Assembly (NCBI GenBank): GCA_031283385.1
Contig: JAITBW010000002.1
Span: forward strand, 1 to 24,544
Direction: 5' to 3'
Source: Nitrososphaerota archaeon
GTDB lineage: Archaea; Thermoproteota; Bathyarchaeia; Bathyarchaeales; Bathycorpusculaceae
DNA length: 24,544 bases
Shown here: positions 1 to 7,219 of the stretch, piece by piece
Numbering within the stretch: the first letter of the stretch is position 1
Layout of the letters: each line of letters opens with the position of its first letter
Program-made: the position numbers and the translations under genes
Notes under the pieces: generated by a model
Told to the model about the DNA's origin: nothing
What the model saw: only the letters and a program-made list of their open reading frames with translations
The model's database searches: none

Positions 1-71
1 AAGGTCGCAAAATGTTGAAAATCACGATAAAGTACGGGGCATGTTCTTTGAGCGAGCCGCTAAATCGGTAA
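1..71. repeat. 71-bp direct terminal repeat, left copy
   Basis: Bases 1-71 are identical to 24474-24544, the last bases of the window, in the same orientation. Identity ends exactly at the window ends, so the true repeat could be longer. This is what a circular contig looks like when an assembler leaves a k-mer overlap, and also what a linear contig looks like when it is broken at both ends by a dispersed repeat. One frame (from base 2) is open to the stop at 122-124 without a recognisable product. Confidence 0.95.
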
Positions 72-108
72 AAAACATGAAAAAATCCTGTCGTCTCCCT
101 AAACGTGA

Positions 109-333
109 ACACTCTCTGAGGTAATGCACAGGGAGTTGAAGCAAACTTGCGGTTTGGGTCGCTGTCAGGCCAACTCTGGCCGAGCTGGACGTAATCACAT
201 CGGACTCTCTTTCATTGCCTTAGTGCGTAAACACATGAGAAGGCGGCGCGATCTGACTACACCTTATCAGCAAAATTGGTTCGTCATTAAGCACGCTATT
301 CAACACGCTTTGACTACGGCGATATGCCACTAA
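109..333 (+). pseudogene. C-terminal remnant of a DDE transposase (IS4-like YREK type)
   Basis: Frame 1 reads ...EVMHRELKQTCGLGRCQ, then GRAGRNHIGLSFIALVRKH, and stops at 331-333. The glutamate followed six residues later by lysine matches the E-(6)-K part of the YREK signature around the third catalytic acid of IS4-type DDE transposases. The GRA-x-RNHI-x-L motif is usual just downstream in such enzymes. Upstream in this frame there are stops at 106-108 and 100-102, so only the last 70 or so residues survive and the catalytic domain is gone or shifted. It overlaps the 3' end of the minus-strand surface gene by 20 bases. The family call rests on motif recognition; the exact IS family is uncertain. 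Confidence 0.65.
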
Positions 334-1606
334 GTGCGAAACTCGTGTCTTTTTTAAACGAGAAAAACAAAACAGCCACAACAACACCAACAATAACAAG
401 TGCAACACCAACACAAATAACTACAACATCCCTCAAACTAAAACCACCACTACCATTAGAAGACCCTCCATTGCCACCAGACCCAGAACCACCTCCATTG
501 CCACCAGACCCATTGTTACCATTAGAAGATTCACCATCACCACCAGAAGATCCTAAATTAGGGTATACATCATTACCGTTAGCTTTAGCTGTGTTGCCTG
601 ACACCACCACGTTCCACTTATCATAACCGTCATCACCCCAATAGTTACTCCAATATACGCCCCCACCATTTTGACCGGCTGTATTACTGGAAATTATGCC
701 ATCTATAAGACGCCCACCCTGAACACTGTAAACCCCACCACCATCTTTACCGGCTGTATTACTGGAAATTGTGCCACCAAACATACTAAAAACGCCATAT
801 TGAGTAGACCCAAAGTACATATTCATGTACACTCCACCGCCATCTCCATCAGCTTTGTTATTAGAGATTTTGCCACCACATAACTCAAAAACACCTCCAA
901 CATATACGCCCCCACCGTTACCAGTGTAGTAACGAATTCCAGCATCTGTATAATAACCAGTTGCTGTGTTATTTGAAATTTCACCACCAAACATCTTAAA
1001 CGTACCATCCATATTATATATGCCACCACCACTTGTAGCTTGGTTGTTGAAAATTTTGCCACTATATAACTCAAAAACACCCCTGTTGAATACCCCACCC
1101 CCATCCCTAGGCCAAACATACATATCATATGTATTTGTGTTGCCAGAGACTTCACCATTATTCATGATAAAATAACCATTCTCCATAACATATACCCCTC
1201 GACCTTCTGCACCGTTTACATGAGTTACAATAACACCATCAAGCCGTAACACCCCACTACCTTCAACAGTAATTGTGCTTTTACCATCTGCACCAACTAA
1301 CTTGTAAAAGTCATTAATCTTATTGCTCGTCAGGGTTATGTTTTTGTTGATTGGAATAATAAGCGTGTCTGAGAGTGTGATGTCGTTGTCTAATGCGATA
1401 GCGATGGATTTGTCAGTGGGTGCGTTATTTATGGCGTTTTTAAGCGCGTCTTCATTTTTAACATACACCACATTCTCTAAAGAAACTCCACTGGAATCAT
1501 CCACAAATATACACACAAATAATGAAGAAGTCAACGCTATAACTAACAAAGAAGCTAATAACAAAAAAGTTCTGCGAGGAACACGAATTTCGTCAGTTAT
1601 ATCCAT
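314..1606 (-). CDS. Membrane-anchored beta-helix surface protein (adhesin-like)
   Basis: A 430-residue protein. Residues 14-34 form a hydrophobic signal or anchor segment. A conserved block (about 50-130) includes ALDNDITL and YKLVGADGKSTITV. Then come repeats of the form GGGVxxxGxFxxxGGxISxNxA (about 135-345), predicted to be rungs of a right-handed beta-helix as in polymorphic-repeat adhesins of gut archaea. A Gly/Ser/Asn linker (about 350-388) leads to a C-terminal membrane segment (about 394-415) and Lys-Lys. It should sit on the outer face of the cell membrane. The start has an AGGA Shine-Dalgarno 9 bases upstream and a TATA box further up. The last 11 residues appear to come from the inserted IS end. 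Its paralogue is at 21576-22721. The ligand is unknown. Confidence 0.85.
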   Translation of the reverse strand: MDITDEIRVPRRTFLLLASLLVIALTSSLFVCIFVDDSSGVSLENVVYVKNEDALKNAINNAPTDKSIAIALDNDITLSDTLIIPINKNITLTSNKINDFYKLVGADGKSTITVEGSGVLRLDGVIVTHVNGAEGRGVYVMENGYFIMNNGEVSGNTNTYDMYVWPRDGGGVFNRGVFELYSGKIFNNQATSGGGIYNMDGTFKMFGGEISNNTATGYYTDAGIRYYTGNGGGVYVGGVFELCGGKISNNKADGDGGGVYMNMYFGSTQYGVFSMFGGTISSNTAGKDGGGVYSVQGGRLIDGIISSNTAGQNGGGVYWSNYWGDDGYDKWNVVVSGNTAKANGNDVYPNLGSSGGDGESSNGNNGSGGNGGGSGSGGNGGSSNGSGGFSLRDVVVICVGVALVIVGVVVAVLFFSFKKDTSFALSGISP

Positions 1607-1667
1607 ACGATCATATCCTGTAGATGCAATAGGTCAGTTTGAACTAAAGAAAAAGTAGTTGTTGGAG

Positions 1668-1676
1668 TATTTATAG
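1668..1676 (-). promoter_or_regulatory. TATA box for the left beta-helix gene
   Basis: On the minus strand this reads CTATAAATA, preceded by an A-rich stretch that could serve as BRE. A start site about 26 bases downstream (near 1646) would give a leader of about 40 bases before the ATG at 1606. It lies immediately after the stop codon of the upstream coiled-coil gene, so the surface gene can be expressed independently of the tail-fibre cassette. Confidence 0.4.
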
Positions 1677-1919
1677 TTATTTTTTGTTAGACGTTTCTGT
1701 ATTGTTTTGTGTTTGTAGTACAGCTAACTGATTTTTTAGTGTGGCGTTTTCCGTTTTTAGTTCAGCATTTTCAGCAGCGAACATTGTGATTAGTCGGCTC
1801 ATGGTTTCCTGCATATCACGATAACGAACATTAAGAGTCGCAAACTCCGCCTGTACCGCCTGCGAAAGCTCAAAACGCGGCGGCTGTGGAGATTGTTGAT
1901 TTGTTTGTTGTTGTGTCAT
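1677..1919 (-). CDS. Small coiled-coil protein of the tail-fibre cassette
   Basis: An 80-residue protein with a Gln/Pro-rich N-terminus (about 1-16). Residues 20-75 have a heptad-like pattern (LNVRYRDMQETMSRL, then AENAELKTENATLKNQL) that reads as a leucine-zipper-type coiled coil. No signal or membrane segment. A very strong Shine-Dalgarno (GGGAGGTG, 1931-1938) lies 11 bases before the ATG. It follows the preceding gene's stop with a 2-base gap, so it is the last gene of a four-gene operon with the tail-fibre protein. A helper for trimerising or capping the fibre is possible, but that is inference from position. I do not recognise a family. Confidence 0.65.
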   Translation of the reverse strand: MTQQQTNQQSPQPPRFELSQAVQAEFATLNVRYRDMQETMSRLITMFAAENAELKTENATLKNQLAVLQTQNNTETSNKK

Positions 1920-1921
1920 TG

Positions 1922-2104
1922 TTATGTTTTCACCTCCCTAACAAGCACAACCATATCATTCAAAGGATCAATTGCAAGCACCCGCCAACCCTCCGGACTA
2001 GGAAGACTAGCAATATACTGTTTCACTAAGGCACTCAAGTTTACAGAGTTAGTTTCGCAAACCAGAGGCTTAACTTCAGGGGATTGTTGAGGTTGTGTAC
2101 TCAT
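1922..2104 (-). CDS. Small hypothetical protein of the tail-fibre cassette
   Basis: A 60-residue protein starting MSTQPQQSPEV. The frame is open to a TTG at 2134, but the ATG at 2104 is preferred because the longer form would overlap the tail-fibre gene and gains only ten residues. The C-terminal half (ALVKQYIASL to VVLVREVKT) looks like a small alpha/beta fold. The QQSP stretch near the N-terminus resembles that of the coiled-coil protein encoded next, suggesting a shared origin or shared partner. It sits 19 bases after the tail-fibre stop and 2 bases before the next start. Function unknown; a small tail-fibre accessory protein is a guess from context. Confidence 0.6.
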   Translation of the reverse strand: MSTQPQQSPEVKPLVCETNSVNLSALVKQYIASLPSPEGWRVLAIDPLNDMVVLVREVKT

Positions 2105-2123
2105 TTTTTGCACATCCAACAGT

Positions 2124-4871
2124 TTACACAGCAATCCAACAAAATGTTACACCAACAGAAACACCTAAACTAGAACCGGAACCGCCACCTGCATTTTCAG
2201 TGTACAAATCAGTTGATACTGCAGTATCTTGATACATCGTCAAAGTACTACCTATACTATGAGCTGTGCCGTTTTGTAACCGTAGAACGGTTTCACGCAT
2301 ATAAGTTGGCATTTGACTAAACGTATGAGTGTGACTTGTAGCACCCGTAGTACCAGCAACGCTGTGACGATGATTAATACTTGTTAAACCTGTATTACCG
2401 CCTGTGCCATGAGTGTGACCACCGCCGCTGTTAGTGACATTGTTGTTAACAAAATATTCAGTATACGTATGCGTATGACTCGTACCAGCACTTGCGGGAC
2501 CTGTATTCATTGTACTATTACTGTGTGTTATACCGTGAGTATGATCGCCAACGCTAGCGATGCTGTGGTTGTGATTAACATCTTGATAGTCTGTGTATGC
2601 AGCATAAGTGTGTACATGGTTATTCTCAGAAGCTATTGATATTGGGTTTGCAACTGTTGCATATGCGTGGCCAATTTTATGTTGATGATTAACGGAGTCA
2701 GCAATAGATGCGCGTACAGTAAAGTTTGTGTTAGTGCGATTAGTAATAACTAGACTTATTGTACGTCCTGTTGAGTCAATCGGTGTACATGTGACAATGG
2801 GCAGCGTACCTGATGGAAGCGCCGTTGTAAGAGGAACAGTTACTTGACCTGTTGTGGCATTAGTTGTTGCAGTACCTTTTTGTACTCCACCAGTGCCACC
2901 ACCACTGACTGCTTGCCAAGTTGGTGCTCCGTCGCCAGTACTTGTTAACACATCACCACTATTACCAGAACTACCAGTAACATCTAATAGAGTACTCATT
3001 ATACCTATTCCGCTTGTACCAGGCAGTTTTTGCAACCAACTAGTGTATACTCCACCAGTGTAGATGGGAACGTATTCGTGTGCATAAACGTTACCAACTT
3101 GTAGTTTAAGTGGCCCAATAAAATCTATTGCTTGTGCATCTGCGTCTGTCCAGTTAGCAGCTTGTATGATTGGCCTGTAAGATTTGTAGGGTTGTGATAG
3201 ATTTTGTGGATTTCTTCGATCGGTACCCCATTCACGCATGTGTTGATTATTATACGTCCCTGAATGTAGTATCACTTCACCTTCAATACTTGTCAACTTT
3301 CCGTTAACGAATAAATCTTTTCGGACTAAAAAGCTGTGGCTACAGCATACAGCTGTACCCGCATCTTTTGGATCATTGCTTGTATCCATATTAACTTGAA
3401 ACAGACTTACTGTTAAGGCGTGACCGAGCAGACCCGGTATGTTACTTTTAAATTTGATGGCTGCGCTGTCAGGGGTATCAAAAGTCAAGCTTCCGCTATC
3501 GTACTGTCGCATGAAATCAAGAATCTCGTCCCAGTTTGTAAAATCGAATGGATTACTGAGAATTTCAATAAATTGTTTGGGGTCTGATGGTGTGGTTGCG
3601 ACAGCGTCAAGGTACATGTTGCCTTTTAAGTGTATGAAGGGTACGTTGTACCAGTCGGGAGTAGCTGCGCCTCCTGTTAGAGTGCCTGTGATTTGTACAT
3701 CGCCATCAAGTTTGATTTTTTTCCCAGTCCAAGGTTTAATGGTCATGTCTACGTTTGTTAAACTTTTAATGTAATCTGTCTTTAGTTCAGAAGGTACTTC
3801 TAAATCGCCAATATGGCCATATGTTGCAAATATTTCATCAAATGGCCAATTTGCCTTGCCGAGATTTACATTGCCAGATGCTCCAGCGTTGGGTGGTGTG
3901 TAGGGTGTTGATTTTTCAAGTCGTAAAATGCTTTTAGCAGTACGTATGTACCCTTGAGCAAATAGATTCTTACGCACAAGCAAACTATCATTTACACCAA
4001 TAGCAGGAACATCAGTATTGGTGTCATCTTTGAAGGTGATACCGTATATGTCGGTTGAGTGCTGAGGACTATTTACGTTAGTGAATCTTAGGTATGCACT
4101 ATAGTTTGAGGGGGTTATGGGTGCAGATGTTATCCAACTATTAATCGCAGGCTGATCAGCAAGATATGGAAACTTGCAATTAATCACCAAAGAACTATTA
4201 ATTGTACCACCATCAAACCCATCTCCACCACCTCCGCCTTCGGGTATTGGACCAATGTAGCTATCTGAAACAACCACACTATCATAAAAAATCAAAAAAT
4301 TATTTGCACCAGGATAATTAGCCCAATCAGAACCCAACAACACACTATTAGTTGCACTATTAAGAGCAAGACCTGTAGATGCTAAATCAACCACCTCAGC
4401 ACCATTTAAATAAACCCGCAACTCACCATCGCTCGCTCCACGCTTAAAATACAACTCTACACAGTATACTGTATCAACTAAAATCTGCGTAGAACTCAAC
4501 TTTTGAGTCAAAGTACCACCAACATAATAATCTAACTGTAGATAGTTGTTGCCGCTTTGGGGTTTTATTCTAAGTTGACCGTTAAGGCCTGAAACTGATT
4601 GCAAACCTGCTAAAAGTATGTATCCAGTGGGGTCGATTGTTAAAGCGGTTGCTTTAAAGTAAAACCGCAGATACACCTCATCTGTATCAGGTATTGACTT
4701 TTGCAGATACATGATAACGTTGTTTAGTCCGTTGTTGTTAAATAGGGCACTATTTGTGCCTTGTCGTGCCCAAAGTGATGACACTGAAATAGATGTTCCC
4801 GTCGCAGCGTTAACTGTTGTCCAATTGTTAAAATTGCCTGATTCAAAACCATCCTCAAATATACTTGTCAT
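2124..4871 (-). CDS. Phage-type tail-fibre / receptor-binding protein with HxH-rich tip
   Basis: A 915-residue protein. Residues 1-210 (start MTSIFEDGFESGNFNNW) form a LamG/concanavalin-like beta-sandwich ending in a glycine linker (212-222). Two related modules follow, each ending in an LVRKxLF motif (298-304 and 515-521). Residues 639-655 (GDVLTSTGDGAPTWQAV) match a stalk motif common in tailed-phage fibres. The tip (726-915) carries eight HxH motifs between 729 and 849. In the phage T4 long-tail-fibre tip such motifs bind a column of iron ions within a trimer. No signal peptide is evident, as expected for a virion or tail-like component assembled in the cytoplasm. The ATG is 2 bases after the previous stop with an AAGGG Shine-Dalgarno. 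An orphan provirus gene or a domesticated tail-like particle are both possible. Confidence 0.8.
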   Translation of the reverse strand: MTSIFEDGFESGNFNNWTTVNAATGTSISVSSLWARQGTNSALFNNNGLNNVIMYLQKSIPDTDEVYLRFYFKATALTIDPTGYILLAGLQSVSGLNGQLRIKPQSGNNYLQLDYYVGGTLTQKLSSTQILVDTVYCVELYFKRGASDGELRVYLNGAEVVDLASTGLALNSATNSVLLGSDWANYPGANNFLIFYDSVVVSDSYIGPIPEGGGGGDGFDGGTINSSLVINCKFPYLADQPAINSWITSAPITPSNYSAYLRFTNVNSPQHSTDIYGITFKDDTNTDVPAIGVNDSLLVRKNLFAQGYIRTAKSILRLEKSTPYTPPNAGASGNVNLGKANWPFDEIFATYGHIGDLEVPSELKTDYIKSLTNVDMTIKPWTGKKIKLDGDVQITGTLTGGAATPDWYNVPFIHLKGNMYLDAVATTPSDPKQFIEILSNPFDFTNWDEILDFMRQYDSGSLTFDTPDSAAIKFKSNIPGLLGHALTVSLFQVNMDTSNDPKDAGTAVCCSHSFLVRKDLFVNGKLTSIEGEVILHSGTYNNQHMREWGTDRRNPQNLSQPYKSYRPIIQAANWTDADAQAIDFIGPLKLQVGNVYAHEYVPIYTGGVYTSWLQKLPGTSGIGIMSTLLDVTGSSGNSGDVLTSTGDGAPTWQAVSGGGTGGVQKGTATTNATTGQVTVPLTTALPSGTLPIVTCTPIDSTGRTISLVITNRTNTNFTVRASIADSVNHQHKIGHAYATVANPISIASENNHVHTYAAYTDYQDVNHNHSIASVGDHTHGITHSNSTMNTGPASAGTSHTHTYTEYFVNNNVTNSGGGHTHGTGGNTGLTSINHRHSVAGTTGATSHTHTFSQMPTYMRETVLRLQNGTAHSIGSTLTMYQDTAVSTDLYTENAGGGSGSSLGVSVGVTFCWIAV

Positions 4872-4873
4872 AC

Positions 4874-5071
4874 TTACCCTTTTACTCCGTTATTTAATTT
4901 TTTGTGCGAAGGCAAACTTGTACATATAGCATCTGGAGCTGTTATTTTGGTTGGTGTAGATGAAAAATTGGTTTTGGCTAAAGTGGGTCTGCGACTGGTG
5001 ATAGATTCTTTGATGTTGCACTTTAAGGCATTTGCTGTAGTAAAAGTAGTGTTTGTAGAGGAGTTTGTCAT
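4874..5071 (-). CDS. Small hypothetical protein, first gene of the tail-fibre cassette
   Basis: A 65-residue, Thr/Ser/Asn-rich, basic protein (starts MTNSSTNTTFTTANALKCNI) with no recognised domain, signal or membrane segment. Start is ATG with a G-rich AAGGCGG upstream. Its TAA is separated by 2 bases from the ATG of the tail-fibre gene, and that gene's Shine-Dalgarno lies inside this one, which suggests translational coupling. It is low in complexity, so it may be a short leader reading frame rather than a folded protein. Confidence 0.5.
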   Translation of the reverse strand: MTNSSTNTTFTTANALKCNIKESITSRRPTLAKTNFSSTPTKITAPDAICTSLPSHKKLNNGVKG

Positions 5072-5108
5072 GTAGCCGCCTTCTGTTTAGTGTGTATGTG
5101 TGCTTATC

Positions 5109-5118
5109 TAAATATATT
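5109..5118 (-). promoter_or_regulatory. Candidate TATA box of the tail-fibre cassette
   Basis: The minus strand reads AATATATTTA, with AGGA just upstream that could act as BRE. Transcription would start near 5087 and leave a leader of about 16 bases with the AAGGCGG ribosome-binding site before the ATG at 5071. The region is AT-rich, so chance TATA matches are likely. Confidence 0.3.
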
Positions 5119-5380
5119 CCTATAAAAATATGAGATATAGATACAGAATATCGTTGCTATTGTAAGATGAGTAAATATGTTGTATTTTTCAAAGCGTATT
5201 TTTCTCTATGAGGTGTATTTGTTGTTGGGTATTTGGTAGTTTTTATTCGTAAAAGGGGTGTGTTTGTTTTTTGTTTTATTCTTCTGGTATGGTGTGTAGT
5301 TTCCAGCCTTGGTTTGCTTTTTTTGTATTGTCTGCCATTTTTGATTATTTAGAAAACAATACTTTTTTTATTATTATTTT

Positions 5381-5395
5381 AAAAAAGAAAAACGA
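5381..5395 (-). terminator. T-tract terminator after cbiH
   Basis: Immediately downstream of the cbiH stop the minus strand reads TCGTTTTTCTTTTTT. Archaeal RNA polymerase commonly terminates at such T-runs without a hairpin. It would close the nine-gene hemA-to-cbiH operon. Confidence 0.4.
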
Positions 5396-5399
5396 TTTT

Positions 5400-6230
5400 T
5401 TATTTTGTGATGTCATATCCTCTTACTGTTACCATTTTTCCGTTAACAAGTTTAGTTGCAGTGTTGCCTATGACTATCGTTGTTACCATGTCGATTTCTT
5501 CGTTTAGCAGGTTTTTTAGTGTCGTAATTTTCGCTGTTTGACCCACTCGATCTGCTTGCCTAACTATACCAACAGGCGTATCAGGTTGTATGTACCGCGT
5601 CATAATTTCATAGGCTTTAATTAAGGGTTCAATTCTGCCTTGGCTTTGTGGATTGTAGAGCACAATAGACATGTCTGCTTGAGAAGCTAATTCTAGTCTT
5701 TTTTCTATTTTTCCCAACGGAGTTAAAAGATCGCTTAAGCTAATTACTGCGAAGTCACTAATTAGGGGTGCACCTAGTATAGCTGAGGCAGCTGAGGCAG
5801 CTGTTATGCCGGGAAGTATGTCTATTGGTATAGTTGTTTTTTCTTGTGCTGCGACTTCTAGTACGATGCCTGCCATGCCGTAGACGCCTGGGTCTCCGCT
5901 GCTAACCATGACGACTTTGTTGTTTTCGTTAGCTTTTTTGACGGCGATTTTTGCTCTTTCTACTTCTTTGCCCATGGTTCCGGAAATGATTTCGGCATCT
6001 TTGCGGATGATGTTTTGAATTAGTTTTATGTATGTGCCATAGCCTACTATTACGTCAGCTTCTTCTATGGCTATGCGTACTTTTGGGGTCATATGTTCAG
6101 GATTGCCGGGGCCTATGCCGACTACGTTTATTTGCCCTCGGCTATTGCTACTGTTGTCGCGTTTAGTTTGGTTTTTTTGAGTATTAATTTTGAATTCTCT
6201 CCCGCTACTATTAATGCTGCTCGTTCGCAA
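5400..6230 (-). CDS. cbiH: Cobalt-factor III C17-methyltransferase CbiH
   Basis: SAM-dependent methyltransferase that methylates C17 and contracts the ring in anaerobic cobalamin synthesis. The SAM-binding start of the fold (INVVGIGPGNPEHMTP, 34-49) and the SSGDPGVYGMAG loop (110-121) are clear, and the length from that point fits the family. The start is a problem: the only NTG codon upstream is a TTG at 6230, giving a 33-residue polar leader that is cbiG sequence read out of frame and a 103-base overlap with cbiG. No NTG exists between it and the conserved core. An ATA at 6129-6131 overlaps the cbiG TAA (ATAA), sits 4 bases after GAGGG, and gives the normal family N-terminus. Last gene of the operon. 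Its coding strand is A/C-rich, unlike upstream genes. Confidence 0.93.
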   Translation of the reverse strand: MRTSSINSSGREFKINTQKNQTKRDNSSNSRGQINVVGIGPGNPEHMTPKVRIAIEEADVIVGYGTYIKLIQNIIRKDAEIISGTMGKEVERAKIAVKKANENNKVVMVSSGDPGVYGMAGIVLEVAAQEKTTIPIDILPGITAASAASAILGAPLISDFAVISLSDLLTPLGKIEKRLELASQADMSIVLYNPQSQGRIEPLIKAYEIMTRYIQPDTPVGIVRQADRVGQTAKITTLKNLLNEEIDMVTTIVIGNTATKLVNGKMVTVRGYDITK

Positions 6231-7219
6231 ACTCCTCCTATACCAATTTTTTCTTGAACCAGTTTTGAGTCTGGTGATAAATCTGGATAACTTAGATTAT
6301 GTAATGTTTCGACACTTAAAAATTCAAGTGGTACATTAAACATTTTAGCGGCATTATGCATTGCTGCAGAGTCACGTTTAATGTCTACACTTGCAAACCT
6401 GTCAACTCGCCCTGCAGGTAACCCGGCTGTTTTCAAAGCTGCATGTATAGCTTCAACTAAATGCTCACATGTTGAGTCTTTACGACAGCCTAAGCCTACA
6501 ACAATGCTTCTTGCCCTAAGTACAGTAATTGGTTTACCATAAGTAACAGGCTTCATTTGTGTTCTAGTTACAATGGCTCCTGCGTCATAGTAGTTGTTAA
6601 CAATTTTTACGGCTTCCTCACAGCTGTTGGCTTGTTTAATTTCAAAGCCTTTAATTTTTTCTGTAGGAATTTTTATGTCTCCTACTAAAATTAGCGCAAT
6701 AGAGTCATCATTAACGATAGCAGCGTTAACGGGTGTTAGGCTTTCTGGGTTTTCAATAGTTAAATGTAACATTTTAGCGAGTTCATCAACGCCTTGTTTG
6801 CCCATAGAGTCAGATGCCGTGGTAATAACAGGAGTGGCTCCTATGCCCTTAGAGATTATTTTAGTTAAATCATTAGCTCCTCCATAATGGCCAGAGAGTA
6901 GACTTATAGCAAATTGTCCAGTGGTATCTACGCCTATTATGGCAGGATCAGAAAGTTTACTTTCAATAAATGGGGCGATAGCACGAATTATTATGCCCGT
7001 TGCCATAACCGCGACGATAGCATCCAATTTACAGTAATTTTCTTTTATAAAATCGCCAAATTTTCCTTCTAACTCACAGACCTCAGGTTGGATGTATTTT
7101 TTAGGAGCAAAAACAGAAACTTTTAAACCCTCAGCGTCAAGAGCACGCTTTATGTTTAAGGCTGTCTCTACACCACGCCGTGTTATAGCAACAACAGCTA
7201 CACCACCCTTAGAGAACAT
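6128..7219 (-). CDS. cbiG: Cobalt-precorrin-5A hydrolase CbiG
   Basis: Opens the delta-lactone of cobalt-precorrin-5A and releases acetaldehyde, giving cobalt-precorrin-5B. At 363 residues it has the family's two-part layout: an N-terminal and central region with GHYGGAN (110-116), and the C-terminal CbiG_C domain from about 236 with GLGCRKDS (242-249) and GGVCERAAL near the end. The ATG overlaps the cbiF stop as TAATG, implying translational coupling. The 3' end overlaps the cbiH frame. A GGAGGAG at about 6231-6240, used here to encode Gly-Gly-Val, may double as a ribosome-binding site for the TTG of cbiH, though with short spacing. Confidence 0.95.
   Translation of the reverse strand: MFSKGGVAVVAITRRGVETALNIKRALDAEGLKVSVFAPKKYIQPEVCELEGKFGDFIKENYCKLDAIVAVMATGIIIRAIAPFIESKLSDPAIIGVDTTGQFAISLLSGHYGGANDLTKIISKGIGATPVITTASDSMGKQGVDELAKMLHLTIENPESLTPVNAAIVNDDSIALILVGDIKIPTEKIKGFEIKQANSCEEAVKIVNNYYDAGAIVTRTQMKPVTYGKPITVLRARSIVVGLGCRKDSTCEHLVEAIHAALKTAGLPAGRVDRFASVDIKRDSAAMHNAAKMFNVPLEFLSVETLHNLSYPDLSPDSKLVQEKIGIGGVCERAALIVAGENSKLILKKTKLNATTVAIAEGK

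Larger units (their letters stand above)
1..349 (+). mobile_element. Decayed insertion-sequence end
   Basis: This segment holds the transposase remnant (stop at 331-333) followed by about 16 bases that probably form the right terminal inverted repeat, read inwards as gacacgagtttcgcac from base 349. The boundary at 349 is inferred by comparing the surface protein at 314-1606 with its paralogue at 21576-22721: they match up to a membrane segment plus Lys-Lys, and then the left copy continues with sequence that belongs to the element. No left terminal repeat is visible, so the left limit is arbitrary. Confidence 0.4.
5072..5399. other. AT-rich intergenic region between cbiH and the tail-fibre cassette
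   Basis: This 328-bp gap has no credible gene. On the plus strand it is T- and G-rich, and on the minus strand A-rich. It should hold the 3' end of the cbi operon (near 5381-5395) and the promoter of the minus-strand tail-fibre cassette (near 5109-5118). No RNA gene or recognisable repeat was seen. Confidence 0.6.

Noticed and set aside
823..1158. Second minus-strand frame of 111 residues inside the left beta-helix gene
   Set aside because: It is a shadow frame produced by the repetitive GGG-rich coding sequence; the main frame has the signal, rungs and anchor.
2409..2639. Tandem repeats resembling a CRISPR array in the fibre gene
   Set aside because: The recurring catgagtgtgac-like pieces encode spaced HxH motifs in one long frame; units and spacings vary, so they are protein repeats.
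5271..5507. Plus-strand 78-residue open frame
   Set aside because: It is a T-rich, low-complexity translation (many Phe, Tyr, Cys) that runs antisense into the end of cbiH, with no ribosome-binding site.
6120..6150. Classical slippery heptamer for -1 frameshifting from cbiG into cbiH
   Set aside because: The cbiH frame is -1 relative to cbiG, but the sequence before the stop (GAG GGC AAA TAA) has no X-XXY-YYZ heptamer, so programmed frameshifting is less likely than an unusual start.
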